DNA of 64,000 nucleotides from Shinisaurus crocodilurus. Taxonomy: Eukaryota > Chordata > Lepidosauria > Squamata > Shinisauridae. The DNA lies in assembly GCA_021292165.1 (NCBI GenBank), contig CM037885.1:5203042-5267041 (forward strand), read 5' to 3'. The position numbers were made by a program, and so were the translations under genes. Below, in pieces: positions 11,695-22,620 of this stretch; the first letter of the stretch is position 1; every line of letters begins with the position of its first letter. The notes under the pieces are model-generated. The model made no database searches. It had not been told where the DNA came from and saw only the letters and a list, made by a program, of their open reading frames with translations.

Positions 11695-12320
11695 GCTTCC
11701 AGCTTCCAGGTGAGCCGTTCATTGTGCAATCAGCCTGCCTCATTCCTGGAATTTTATGGGGGGGGGGGTGTTTCTAGATGATGTCTTCTTCCATTTGTAA
11801 CCCTCATGTGTTTTTCCCATCACTGCTTCCGCCTTTTCACTTTCCCTTATAGCAGAAAATCCATTAAGGAGTAGCTGCACCATGTCTTTTCATTGGCAGT
11901 GCTAAGAGCCCTCTGTCTGGAACCACCCTAACTTTACTCAGAAGTAAGACACCCTGAGTTCAATGAGGTTTACTCTCAAGTACGTCTGCAGATTATTGCA
12001 ACCTTAGTGAATTCATGGGAGAGACCAGATTTCAGCTCTGGACTAAGGGAGAGACTTCTGGGATGCTTCCAGACTGCTCCTAGTGCTACCAATCCAAAGA
12101 CAATGTGCTGCTATCCTGCCTTTTCCTCCTGAACAGATTTTTGGGTTGCTTCCAGACAAGGCTTCCATGGTTCAGTGGCCCTGCTTCATTCATGGAATTT
12201 TATGGGGGGGGGGGGTCCAGGAATCCTTGTCTTCCACTTATAACTCTCCCACATTTCCCGCTTGCTTCTTCCATCTTAACAAAAACCTGTTAAGGAAGGA
12301 GTACAGGCCTGTGGCTTACG
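11695..12320. repeat. two copies of an unrecognised repeat, each with TTTTATG plus poly-G
   Basis: 11695-11900 and about 12010-12320 share, in order, a GGAATTTTATG + G-run block (G runs 11758-11768 and 12204-12215) and then an ATGTCTTCTTCCATTTGTAA / CTTGTCTTCCACTTATAACT block. Related words recur at 16410-16470. Confidence 0.5.
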
Positions 12321-12475
12321 CTGGCTCAGCTTGTCTGAGCGTGGAAAACTAAGCAGGGTCAAGCCTGATTATTACTTGGGAGATCCCCTCCTCTAGTTTC
12401 CTGCATTGAGCAGGGGGTTGGACTCGATACCCTTGTAGGCTCCTTCCAACTCTATGATATATGAAATCTATGAAA
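12308..12475 (+). mobile_element. 5S-rRNA-headed SINE with CR1-like tail
   Basis: Head ACTAAGCAGGGTCAAGCCTG then ATTACTTGGGAGA resembles the internal control region of 5S rRNA. The tail GGTTGGACTCGATACCCTTG then CTCCTTCCAACTCTATGAT equals the CR1 3' end seen at 24620-24670. Confidence 0.75.
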
Positions 12476-12560
12476 GGCGAAATAGCTACTCGGTGCCTTT
12501 AGACTGGTAGCACTGGGAGCCCTCCATCTTGAAGTACCCATACTCTTGCTTAGAGTAGAC

Positions 12561-12723
12561 CAGTGTTCTCCAACCTTGGGTCCCCAGATGTTTTTGGCCT
12601 ACAACTCCCAGCATGCCCCAGCCAGCATGCTGGCTGGGGCAGCATTTTATGGGGGGGGGGGGGGGGGGCATGCTGGGAGTTGTAGGCCAAAAACAACTGG
12701 GGACCCAAGGTTGGAGAACACTG
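12561..12723. mobile_element. palindromic hAT-like MITE (family 1), perfect TSD, poly-G in centre
   Basis: Ends CAGTGTTCTCCAACC / GGTTGGAGAACACTG, flanked by GAGTAGAC on both sides (12553-12560 and 12724-12731). The central loop carries an 18-G run (12651-12668) preceded by TTTTAT. Confidence 0.95.
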
Positions 12724-12812
12724 GAGTAGACCAATAAAAATCAATGGGACTTAAGTTAATAATGACTTACATTCCTCATTTATTTCAATGGGTCTCCTCT
12801 AAGCCTGACTAA

Positions 12813-12918
12813 GGATGCAATCCTATGCATGTTTAGACAAAAAAGAAAAAAAGGCCTACAACTCCCAGCATGCCTCAGCCAGCTATGTTCTGTCTAAACA
12901 TACATAGGATTGTGCCCC
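12813..12918. mobile_element. palindromic MITE (family 3), TAA TSD
   Basis: Ends GGATGCAATCCTATGC and CATAGGATTGTGCCCC, with TAA on both sides (12810-12812 and 12919-12921). The core contains CTACAACTCCCAGCATGC in one arm; the second core arm is deleted. Harbinger-type by TSD and GGGC-like end. Confidence 0.75.
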
Positions 12919-13119
12919 TAATTAATTAAGCTGGGGGCGTGTTTGCTCTTTGGGTGTTGCTTCTGTTGTTCCAATGGTGAGTGTAGCCAACTGGAGGTGA
13001 TGGGAATGTGAAAACAGGCTCTTGGCCTTGTCAACTTCCATGGATGCCTGTGGGCTGCGCACATGAGGCTGCCTCAATATGGTGTGTCATTGCTTTATCC
13101 AGACCAGGACTGTCTATGC

Positions 13120-13254
13120 CAGTGTTCTCCAACCTTGGGTCCCCAGATGTTTTTGGCCTACAACTCCCAGCATGCCCCAGCCAGCGTAGCTGGCTGGGGC
13201 ATGCTGGGAGTTGTAGGCCAAAAACATCTGGGGACCCAAGGTTGGAGAACACTG
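13120..13254. mobile_element. palindromic hAT-like MITE (family 1), perfect TSD
   Basis: 135 bp, near-perfect palindrome; GTCTATGC at 13112-13119 and 13255-13262. Confidence 0.96.
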
Positions 13255-13355
13255 GTCTATGCTACTGTGACTGGCGGCAGAAGCTCCCTAGGGTAGCCCT
13301 CTGGATGGGTTGAACTAGCATCCCCCGAGCTAGCTATGGGTCTCAGGAGGAGGTT

Positions 13356-13461
13356 CTTGAACATCTGAACAGCCCGATTTTGTCTGATCTCGGAAGCTAA
13401 GCAGGGTCGGGCCTGGTTAGTACTTGGATGGGTGACCGCCTTGGAAGACCAGGTGCTGCAG
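13356..13461 (+). mobile_element. 5S rRNA-derived SINE head / 5S pseudogene
   Basis: Close to 5S rRNA from about position 20 to the 3' region: GAACAGCCCGATTTTGTCTG, TCGGAAGCTAAGCAGGGTCG, GGTTAGTACTTGGATGGGTG, ACCGCCTTGGAAGACCAGGT, GCTGCAGGGA. It lacks the 5' end and is followed at once by a tRNA-type SINE, so it is a retroposed dimer rather than a functional 5S gene. Confidence 0.85.
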
Positions 13462-13469
13462 GGAGGGGA

Positions 13470-13678
13470 CCGGAGCTCAGTGTGAGAGAGCACCTGCTTG
13501 GCCCGCAGAAGGTCCCAGGTTCGATCCCCGGCCTCTCCAGGTAGGGCTAGGAAAGAATCCTGCCTGAAACCCTGGAGAGCCGTTGCTGCCCGTCAGTGTT
13601 GACAGTACTGGGCTAGTTGGAACAAAGGGTCTGACTCAGTACGAGGCCGCTTCCTATGTCCCGATGTTCTTTCTTGGC
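13470..13678 (+). mobile_element. tRNA-headed SINE with LINE-like tail
   Basis: A-box-like GAGCTCAGTGTGAGAGAGCA, B-box GGTTCGATCCC at 13518-13528, the middle CCTGAAACCCTGGAGAGCCG, and tail TCTGACTCAGTACGAGGC then TTCCTATGTC. A diverged partial copy lies at 34315-34425. Confidence 0.8.
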
Positions 13679-14019
13679 CTAGCCTCCCCTCTAGTTGTAA
13701 GTGCCAGGGGCTGGACTGGGGGCCCTCTGCATGCAAAACAAGTGCTCTGTCACGGAGCTGCAGCCCTTCCCAGGTTACTAGGCAAAGATATCATCTCCAT
13801 ATCATGACTAGTCCTGCTGAGGCGTCCACATCAGCTGGATGCCTTGGGGCACCACTGAAGGTGGCAGAGAGGAAGGCGAGGCACACCGACCACGACTCGG
13901 GGCATCTGATCCAGCAGGGCTTTCTCCTGCACAAGCCTCCTTGAGATGACCAGGACGCACTTATCTCGACCAGGCCTGCGCAGGACAGAGAACCTCCTGG
14001 TGATCATACTAGTAGCGAT

Positions 14020-14450
14020 GGGTGAGAATTACATTTGATTTGGGTTTTTTGATGAGAAGTTACTACCAAAATCTTACAAACTTCTTCATAAATAAGACAG
14101 ATAAAACTTGACATTTTAAAAATAAATTGTGAGTGTGAGAGAAAGCATCGTAGCTCTTAAAAGTCTGGCTTTGAGTCCCTTCATATTCAACCATGTTTGT
14201 GGTGCCAAATGAGGGTTGCCGTCTCTTTTTTCCTGGCCGGCTTCTAATCTTTAACAGCTGCATGGCAGGCAGGTACATCGTGGGCCTCTCAATGCTGGGC
14301 ACAGCTCTACCTATTGAATCTGGCCAGTGCAGTTGGGTGAGAATTTTGTTTGGTTCGCTTTCGATAAGAACTTACCAACATTTGCACGTTTCTTCAAAAT
14401 CCGGATGGAAAGAATTTGAGATTTTAAAAAATAGAATGTGGGAGAAACGG
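14020..14450. repeat. tandem pair of an unrecognised repeat
   Basis: 14028-14160 and 14335-14460 share GTGAGAATT, GATAAGAACTTAC/GATGAGAAGTTAC, TTTCTTCA and [24 protein letters not shown] blocks, about 310 bases apart. Confidence 0.5.
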
Positions 14451-14539
14451 AAAGTGATGGATTCGTCAGTACTTAGATGTGAATGCCTTGTGCTAATTCC
14501 TGGAGGTGGGCTTGCCATTTGGATTTTCTTCCTCAGGCA

Positions 14540-14840
14540 GTGCTGGCTCAGGGTTTTGGAGGGCCCTTGGGCAAGACACCCCTGGGGGGGCACCCTCAGT
14601 AAGCCCACCTTCTCTCCTCCGCCATTGTCACCAGCTCCCCTTGCTCTTCAACCTCTTTCTCATCATTATGATCACTTGCTTGCTTGCCAGGCAGTAAGCC
14701 AGTGAACATGTAGGCGGTGATCTCTCCTGCTCCTCCTTCTCATCCCCACTGTTGTCTGGGCCAGTGTGAGAGGCAGGTGAACAAGCAGGCTGCAATGGTG
14801 ATGAAGAGGAGCAATTCCAAGGGGCAGGGTAGGTTAGAAA
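14540..14840. mobile_element. non-autonomous hAT-like repeat (CAGTGCTGGCTC)
   Basis: Inverted partner of 2020-2370. Starts CAGTGCTGGCTCAGGGTTTT and GGAGGGCCCTTGGGCAAG; contains TCTGGGCCAGTGTGAGAGGC. Confidence 0.5.
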
Positions 14841-14944
14841 TTGGCACGAACACGCATGCATACACACACCTTGGTATATGCCTGGATTGCCAGACAGAAG
14901 ATTGTCTGCCTGTTTGGGTCTTTCTGCCATGGCATCTTTTTTTG

Positions 14945-14945
14945 A

Positions 14946-14972
<27 letters not shown>
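14945..14972. repeat. (GA)n microsatellite
   Basis: Uninterrupted GA run. Confidence 0.97.
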
Positions 14973-14976
<4 letters not shown>

Positions 14977-15692
14977 TTTTCATCAACTGAGGGCTTTGAT
15001 TTAGTACCCTGGGGGGCCTTTACAATCTGGACACAGCAGCGGGCCCGTATCGCTTATCACAAGGTTTCTCTCCAGCCCTGGCATTATCATCTTCCTCAGC
15101 GTGGGACTGAAAGCATAAGTAGGTCAGGTCTGTATCTCTGGTAAGCTTTGTGCAGGAGCAGAACACAACCCCTCTGCCAGGGCCAGATATAAATAGGTGC
15201 TCCCATATGAAAGAGAGGGGTTGCTTATTATAGCGGGGTAGGAAGTTTAAGTTGTTCTCATGCTGCCGTGTTGCTGACCATCACCACCTCATTTGAAGGT
15301 ATGGAGAACTTCAAACTGCATCTGATGTTGATGTTTTGTCGGACCTCAAACTGGAGGTTCATTTAACTCAGCATTCTGCTTCCAACAGTGGACAGCCAGG
15401 TGCCTCTGGGAAGCACACAAGAAAGGCATGGAGGTGCTGCTGACCATTCCCTGTGTTTTGTTCCCAGGGATCTGCTTCCCCAAGCTTTCCTGCCTCTCTG
15501 AACATGGGGTCGGTGCCTTGTGCGATCAGGATGTGTGCACGCGCATGGTGAGGTGGAAGGATCTTCCCTGACTATACCCCACATATCCGCCATCAGGTTA
15601 CTGAATCAGTGCAAAATTCGGCCTAAAAATAAACATTTAAGTAGAGCAATCGAGGCTGCTAGGTGAGCGAGCTCTTATCAAATCCTCTAGCG

Positions 15693-15772
15693 CAGTGTTC
15701 TCCAACCTTGGGTCCCCAGATGTTTTTGGCCTACAACTCCCAGCATGCCCCAGCCAAGGTTGGAGAACACTG
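15693..15772. mobile_element. internally deleted family 1 MITE, TSD 7/8
   Basis: 80 bp: full left arm through CAGCATGCCCCAGCC, then directly AAGGTTGGAGAACACTG. Flanks CTCTAGCG (15685-15692) and CTCTAGCA (15773-15780). Confidence 0.9.
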
Positions 15773-16509
15773 CTCTAGCATGAGTTTCATATAAAGAACC
15801 CTAGCCACATGTTGTTGTTGTTGTTTAAAAGAAGAAGCTCTCATTCAGAATAGACGGCGAGAGCAGCAATAGCTCACGACAGCGTTTATTAAATTGTGGA
15901 GAGGCCAGTCTGCTCCAGACCTGCAACCTCGGAAGCGTCTCCTTCCCAACGCACCGGCTGCTTGGAATAGCAGCGGGGCCCTGAAGTCCCATCTGCCACA
16001 CTTCCTTCATCATATTGAGCGTGTGGCAAATAGGCACAGCGGCACATATGCGCAGTTTCGTAAGAAAACGTGGGGCCGGCACTAGGGGATCGGGAAGCCA
16101 CCGAAAGCAGCAGAAGATGGAAAATGAAGGAGCCTTACGGACTGGGTGGGGGGTAGGGGTGGCCCCCGCGGTCTGATGCGGCTGGTGGCATCACTCACGG
16201 AAGATTAGGAAGCGGGACGGGGTGCTGTGGTTCTCATTCTAGCGCCATCAGTGTGCGTGGCACTTTGCAGAGTCACAGCGAGAAGACACATCCCTGCCAA
16301 TAGGAGCGTCCAGTTCCAAAACAATGAGGAGACGGGAGGCAACAGAAGGAGGGGAGGAAGATGGAAGCCGGGGAGAGAATAATATGTGTTCGGTTCAGTT
16401 CCGTGTAACTTATCTTTGGATGCTTCCAGATGGAGGGCTCCCAGCGCTGCCAATCAAGGAGACATTGTGCAGTTTAAAAATTGCGACAGTGCATTGTTCG
16501 ATCTGAGCA

Positions 16510-16690
16510 CTGCAACTGGCTTTACCCTCGTTTTCATTTTGGTTTTATTCTTTTAAGGGTTTTATTTAATGTTTTACTGTGATGTTGTATGTGATGGCTT
16601 TAGGCTTTGTTTTCTGAACCTCCCAGAGCGCTTTGGCTATGGGGCAGGATCAGCATAGTATAGAAATGTAATAAATAAACAAACAAATAA
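16510..16690 (+). mobile_element. LINE 3' end (L2/Vingi-like)
   Basis: 3' UTR-like T-rich text, then CCCAGAGCGCTTTGGCTATG, GGGCAGGATC, TATAGAAATGTAATAAATAA. The type is uncertain beyond 'non-LTR LINE tail'. Confidence 0.55.
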
Positions 16691-16899
16691 ATTTCAGCTT
16701 TCCCTGAACAAAAGCTCAGATTAGATGACTTGGGTAGATTAGGTAGACTTGGGTGCAGGAGCCAGGGGATGGCAGTGTGGGTTGATGCATTGTTGTGGGT
16801 TTGAGGAATGCATTAGACTGGGTTATCTGCAAAGAAGTAAATGACCGGTAGATATATATGATATGATAGATGATATAATAATATATAATATATTATTAT

Positions 16900-17330
16900 T
16901 TAATTAATTTATTTATTACCCGCCTCTCCATCTAGATCGAGGCAGGGGAACAACAGAAAATATAAAATACATAAACTAAAACAACACAATACATACTATT
17001 AAAACATCTTAAAACATCCTAAAAACATCTTAAAACATCTTAAAACATCTTTAAAACGTCTTTAAAACATCCTAAAATTCCGCCGGATAGGCCTGCCGGA
17101 AGAGTTCAGTCTTTACGGCTTTTTTAAATTCCAAAAGACTGACAAGTTGACGAATCTCCTCCGGCAGGCCATTCCATAATCTGGGAGCAGCAGAAGAGAA
17201 GGTCCTCTGGGTAATGCTTGTCAGCCCCATGCTGTTGCAGCCTGCCCGCAACAGCGCGGGGGAGAAAGGCCACTTGTGCTGGATTTCAGTTGTATCTCCT
17301 GCCACTTTCGAGCCTTTTCATGTCTATGCC
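16900..17330 (-). mobile_element. non-LTR LINE C-terminus with minisatellite tail
   Basis: On the minus strand 17305-17072 encodes a reverse-transcriptase C-terminal tail: TFSSAAPRLWNGLPEEIRQL then LLEFKKAVKTELFRQAYP. LWNGLP, FKK and KTxLF are typical of L2-like LINEs. Downstream on that strand is a TTAAAACATC-type minisatellite (about 16998-17072), then the LINE 3' end. Confidence 0.75.
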
Positions 17331-17787
17331 CCAAACTAATCTGGGCTGAATCTTGCATAAGCCACCTGATTATGGCTAGGCGTACCTGGAGTTTGACACA
17401 GGCTGGCTTTTTCTTCCGTATCCGCATGGCCTGCTGATGCAGGGCCAGCCCCGGCAGAGTGAAGAGCCGTTGCCTCAGGAGGCAGATGCTGGGAGGTGGC
17501 AGCAAGGTGTTGGAGGAGAGACCTGTGTGCCATGCATCCTGTTCTGTGCTCTCTAAGTTAGCCTGCTGCCTTCAGGTGCAGTGGAGGAGGCTGCCCACCA
17601 ACAGTGATGAAGGCAGATTAATCTGCCAGTCCAGCCAGCTTTTGTACATGGAATGAGGCAGGGGGGCGCCATCTTGTTCTTCACCTCAGGCTGAAAAATG
17701 TCTTGGGTTGTCTGTCTCTGCTGAGATGGCCGTGGCTTTCATATGGATGAGGCCTGATGAGGTCTGTCTCTGTTCCCTCTCTTGCAG

Positions 17788-17931
17788 AGGATGGCGAGTA
17801 CTTCCTCAAGGTCCTGATTCCCAGCTATGCTGCTGGATCCATCATTGGCAAAGGAGGCCAAACCATTGTCCAGTTGCAGAAGGAAACTGGAGCCACCATC
17901 AAGCTCTCCAAGTCCAAGGACTTCTACCCAG
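17788..17931 (+). CDS. NOVA2: NOVA2 exon 2: first part of KH1 domain
   Basis: Internal coding exon of 144 bp. It starts with two bases of a split codon after a pyrimidine-rich tract and CAG acceptor (AG at 17786-17787), and ends with one base of the next codon before GTGAGT (17932). The 47 complete codons read [20 protein letters not shown] and continue through [20 protein letters not shown] to FYP. This is the N-terminal half of KH1, with the RNA-gripping GKGG loop at exon residues 20-23. NOVA proteins are neuronal nuclear splicing regulators that bind YCAY clusters in pre-mRNA. This exon is nearly identical between NOVA1 and NOVA2, so the paralogue call rests on exons 3 and 4. A (GT)n tract begins 31 bases after the exon. 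Confidence 0.97.
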
Positions 17932-17959
17932 GTGAGTGGGGGCAGTTGGAAAGGAGGGT

Positions 17960-17961
<2 letters not shown>

Positions 17962-17994
<33 letters not shown>
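17962..17994 (+). repeat. (GT)n tract just after the exon 2 donor
   Basis: Starts 31 bases after exon 2. UG-repeat RNA is a known ligand of TDP-43 and CELF proteins. Confidence 0.95.
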
Positions 17995-17995
<1 letters not shown>

Positions 17996-18999
17996 CCTTG
18001 TGTATTTGCCCAAGCTGATGGGTAATCATACATCCCTTTTCTCTGGACACTCACCAAAACCTGAAACTGAGGGGCTGGTTCGTACATGTCTGTGCACTGC
18101 ACGATGACCAGCAGCTGAATGTGTAAACCCATCCCGTTGAAGAGTGTTGCATCCGAGGTGACTCAGACCGCGATACAGAAGCTCTGTCCCTGGGGCTAGA
18201 GCTGTGATGGCATTCGCGTCTGCTAATTGTCACTTGAGGCCACAGTTATTGAGTGATGAAGATGCATGTGTGAACCAGCCTTGGAGAGGGCTTGGGGGAG
18301 GCGGGGATGGTGTTTTGCCAAGATGCCATTAAAGCCTGTCTTAATGGACTGACATGTGGTGGCCGGAGCCGAGTTTGTAACTGGATGTAAAGTGTAACCT
18401 TTTTACGCCATTTGACCGTTCGTATGTCAAGCAAACATGTAAGTACGGTGGCCCCTTGTGAGTCACCAGAAAAGAGGATAAACAGAGGATGGTGATTTCC
18501 GTGTGCTAATTTATATGTACACACACATTTAGAAATTGTTATTATAATTGAAATAGAAATGCCGTACGTCTTACCACAGTGGGGAAGACTGTGACCGGGC
18601 GACCTGCTGCGTGCCCTTCCGTGCAGTCCAAGTGCAAACTGCGGATGGGCAGTTCTTTGTCTTTAAACTGGGTTTGGACAGGGCAGCCCTTCCAAAAGAG
18701 GACTGGTCATCTGTAAAAGAGGACACACGGCCACCCTACAGTATAATCGTGACCTGGCTCAAACCTTAGGGAGGTTGCAGGTTATAAATCCAGTCACAAA
18801 GAACATACGCTCTTCTCCTTTCCTCAACTCCCGGTTTCCTCCCCGCTCAGGCTTTGGCCTTCTCTACCTATCTTTCCCTACTGCATAATCTCTCTCCCCC
18901 CCACCCCAGCTTTCAGACACCCACCCACCCCAACTCTGAGCTCCTTGTTGGCCCTTTGCTCCTCTGGCAAAAGAAACAGCAAAGAAACTGAGCTGCCTG

Positions 19000-19610
19000 G
19001 ATGCGAATTGGGTTTTGGTGCGGAGAAGATGCAGCTCAGCTTGTACAGCGCCTGGGCAGCGGGCGGGCTACATGGCCATTGTCAGCAGTGCCATCCGCGG
19101 GTCAGCCCATGGGGCGGCGGGCGGGGCCCGCCATAGAGAGCACTGGCCGTCCTGCCGCCGCCCCCCCTCGCCCGGTTCCCCGTAATCCCAGCTGTGATTG
19201 AAGGGCAGACAAAGCCCTGGCGGGGCAGCCGCAGCTAAGCCGCTTTCCCTCCACATCCTCCGCGCTTGATTGCGGGATTACGGGCAGGGCCAGCAAATCC
19301 TTGCCAGCGCACAATGATGGGGGGGGGGGAGATGGCTGGGAGGGAGGGGAGAGAAGGAAGGAGAAATAGGCCTGGGTTGTGTTGCCATGGCAACGGGGAG
19401 CAGGTGCCTTGTTTGTTTGTGGCTTCCGGGGGGGGGGGGAAGGACCCCTCCTTCCCTCCCCCCCCTTCTCCTTCAAGGGAAAGGAAACCCTTTGTACTAG
19501 CGGGGTTTGGCGGCGGCGGCGGAAAGGCACTTGGAATGGCAACCTGCCTCGTGTCTTTCTCGCGGGGCACGCCGAGGGCTACACGACACGCTACGTTAAA
19601 TGTGTAGCGG
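19000..19610. promoter_or_regulatory. GC-rich candidate regulatory block in intron 2
   Basis: CpG-containing, GC-rich, free of recognised repeats. It holds two TAATCC homeobox sites facing each other (19183-19188 and, reversed, 19275-19280), TAATCCCAGCTG with an E-box, and a perfect RFX X-box palindrome GTTGCCATGGCAAC at 19381-19394. The enhancer or alternative-promoter role is inference. Confidence 0.4.
19381..19394. promoter_or_regulatory. perfect palindromic RFX X-box
   Basis: GTTGCCATGGCAAC, the ideal RFX dimer site. Confidence 0.6.
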
Positions 19611-20105
19611 GCAGCTGATCCTCACATTTCTTCTTATTTCATTGTAAGCACGCGGGGCTCCGATCCAGGTCAGGGCCACCAAGCACGGGCAGAGGAGGTT
19701 TAAAAACCTTCCCACCCGGCCGCTTTTCCCCTGCTAAATTCGTCCCCTCCCCGCCATGCAGGGGCAAAAAAAAAGGGGGTGTCCTCCATCGGTGCCAATG
19801 GTTTCTTGTGTCACTGACTGTGGTTTTAGGTTCTCAAATGCAAAATCACAAGCTTGCATTCTGCATGAATTAATCTCATCATAAGTCCCACTTCCTTGGT
19901 GCTGTTCTTGCAGCCGGACAGCAGGATGGGGCTGATCTTTATGTGGAGGAAGGGGGGGCTGGCCGACCCGCCACAACCCACCCTTTCCTACCCAAAGGAC
20001 CCAAGACCCCCAGAGATCTCAAGGTACCAGACTGCCAGCCTCTGCTGTCTGCAATCCTACTTGAATCTCTGTTCAGGGGCTTGCCTTTCTGACTGTAACC
20101 TTTAG

Positions 20106-20650
20106 TTGCTGGAACCACAGAGCAATCCACAAACACCATGTGGGGTAAAAAACCAAAGAAGGTTTATTTCAGGTAGCATAGTACACAAAAGGTGGGAAAT
20201 GTGGGAAGGACACAAAAATGAGAGAGACACTTTGGTACAAAGTAATAGAGCTGCAAAAATAACAAAACCTACTGATTCCTTATATCTCCCAGGCACACAA
20301 CTAGTTACCTGGGGGTCAGTTCTCTTCCAGGGTTGGGTCCAGCACAGCCTTGCTGCCCGGGAAGACTACACACCTACCCGAAGGTCCGAGATGGGTAGCC
20401 CTCCACAAGGCTTGCCTTGCCAAAGCCCTCATTCAGCTAATTTCACCAGGAGCTACCTGGGGTCGGATCCTGAGGCCGCCCGAAGGCTTGGACCTCTGCG
20501 TGGCTTGCCGCCATTGCTCCGCACCCAGCAACCACGCGACGACCAAGACAAAGAACAAAACCCACACTTTGGGAAATATACCTTTCCCCCCCTCCCCTCC
20601 TTTCTGTAGCTTTGCTGCTTCTAGCCAATCAGGATGAACTTCACCTGGCC
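20106..20650 (-). mobile_element. possible solo LTR
   Basis: The minus strand has an AATAAA (complement at 20162-20167) followed by T-rich text and ends ...GGTTCCAGCA at 20106, like an LTR R-U5 end. The other end and target-site duplication were not found, so this may be another repeat. Confidence 0.3.
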
Positions 20651-20891
20651 AGGCAGGGGAGGGAGACTCATGACATTTGCATCTGAAAATCCGTAGACCG
20701 GCTTTTCAGGACTTTCAGGCGCCATGTCCCATCCGATACTTTATGCACATTTCGCCTCCTCCCAGCCCCCAACCGGCCTTATTTGGTTTACACATGAGGA
20801 GGCGTGTGCGTGTGTGTGTGTGTGCAGGCGTGTGAGTGTGTGTGTAGGAACCCTCAGAGGCTCTTTTTCTCCACACTTTACCAGGGGGCTT

Positions 20892-20929
20892 GCGGCGGTG
20901 GCGGCGGCGGTGGCGGCGGCGGCGGCGGC
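20892..20929. repeat. (CGG)n tract
   Basis: GGC/GGT triplets in intron 2. Confidence 0.95.
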
Positions 20930-21029
20930 ATGGAGATCATTACGCGGTGGTGCAAATGCAATCCCATGCCGCCGGGTGGGCCGGCGAGGTGTTTCCTTCC
21001 CACGCAATTGTTCCCTGAAACTTGACTTA

Positions 21030-21151
21030 GGGTGCAATCCTATGCAGGTTTAGACAGAAAAACGTCCTACAACTCCTGGCATTCTGGGAATGCCGGGAGT
21101 TGTAGGATGGTTTTTGTGTATGTGTGTGTCAACCTGCATAGGATTGTGCCC
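21030..21151. mobile_element. palindromic MITE (family 3), TTA TSD
   Basis: Ends GGGTGCAATCCTATGC and GCATAGGATTGTGCCC, with TTA on both sides (21027-21029 and 21152-21154). The core carries CCTACAACTCC in both arms. Confidence 0.85.
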
Positions 21152-22589
21152 TTACTATGCTCAGGCTTAATTTGAGGTGGCATTCTCATCCCAGGTTTTG
21201 AATGTGAAGGCACAGTTCTGGAACATGTGACAGAATGATAGGGCCTCTGAGCATGTACAGAGTGCCTTCCCTCATGTCATTAAGTAACCACAGCCAGCAT
21301 ATCTGGGACAACGGGGGGGGGGGGGGGCAAGCTACTAGGTCAGGGTGCATCATCCATGGACTCGGCCTGTGTTTTTAGAAAATTTAGGCATGGGGGGGGT
21401 GTTCCTCAAAAGGGCAGTGAAGATGCTCTCTTTTACCCACACTCTTGGAAAACTCAAGTCTGAGCATAGTACAGAGCCATCGAAGATTGCAGCTCAATCC
21501 TGTGTGTGTTTACACACACAGAAATAAGGGCTGGCTGAGTTCAGTGGGGCTTCCTCTCAAGTAAGTGTGTGAGTAAGGTTGCTGCTTTAGAGAGTCCGGG
21601 GATGCAGGCACATTTAAGAGCAGAACTGTGGCTTTGTACACTCTGCGACTGCGGGGTGTGTGTGTTGGTTTGTCAGGAAAGGAAACAGGAAATGTGGCTG
21701 GGCTGGCCAGCTAGGGAAGCGGATTCAATGGCAGGAAATACTCCTTCTGATAAGGTGGCCAGAGGGATGCAGGCTAGGACTCCATGCTCCAGGCAGGTTG
21801 TGTGTCGGTCCCTGAAACACGAGTTGGGACTTGGGAGCTGCTGTCTGATTCTTCACCCGCTCCTCAAAGGGAGGCAGGGAAGGGACCAAGTGCCCACCAG
21901 GAAGGAGAGCGGGAGGAAAAGGGGCAACATCCTGGGAATTGGTTATAATTGGAAGGAGGTGGATTTGGCCACTGACCCAGGCCCTTGGCAATATGTTCTA
22001 GGAGGGGCTGCAAGGAGACTCTGTGACGAAGTGGAGAGGAAGCAGGCATGGAAGAGGCACGTGTGTGTGTGTGTGTAATCCCTGCTGCACCCTGTAAAAA
22101 CATAGGAACAATTGACAGGCTTGCCTCCTGGAAATCTAGGAGGAAAAGCCAAATATAGATTGATACTCAGGAATGCTAAAGAGCTCCTAGTACAGACTTA
22201 CAAATAAGGTTGCACAAGTTCCTAGACCTCAAAAAGGTTAACTAGCTCGCCTACCTACACATAGCTATATAAGGGCTGAACTACAAGTTATGTGAAACAC
22301 ATTAAAAAAAAAAAAAAAAACGAGTTTAGCTGCTTTTATTTAGAGGGGAAAGCAGCCATGTGGGGCCCTGATTGAAATTGTGCTCCAAAGCAGCTCAGGG
22401 AGAGGGAGGGGATTTTTGGCAGGAAACCCCTGTAGGCCTTCAATCTGGATCATCACCCTGCACAGTTGCATTTCCTCCAAAATAAAAGTGGCCAGCTTAA
22501 GGAAACTTTTTTTTTTAAGTATAGTTTGGCCCTAGGTCAAAATTTCTGGATGATTGCTGAAAGTTTTAGAGAGAAAGAGCAGTTTAGAT

Positions 22590-22620
<31 letters not shown>

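Larger units (their letters stand above)
1..17787 (+). other. NOVA2: NOVA2 intron 1, 3' part
   Basis: Inferred as intron because the first NOVA2 sequence found (17788) begins inside a codon after a consensus acceptor, and no start-codon exon resembling the NOVA N-terminus is seen upstream. The stretch is a mosaic of CR1/L3, SINE and MITE copies listed separately. I see nothing assignable in about 2560-3150, 6600-7230, 7860-8740, 13680-14010, 15000-15680 and 17330-17780, apart from short microsatellites. Confidence 0.8.

Noticed and set aside
13356..13461. Functional 5S rRNA gene
   Set aside because: It lacks the 5' end, carries substitutions and is fused to a tRNA-type SINE, so it is a retroposed copy.
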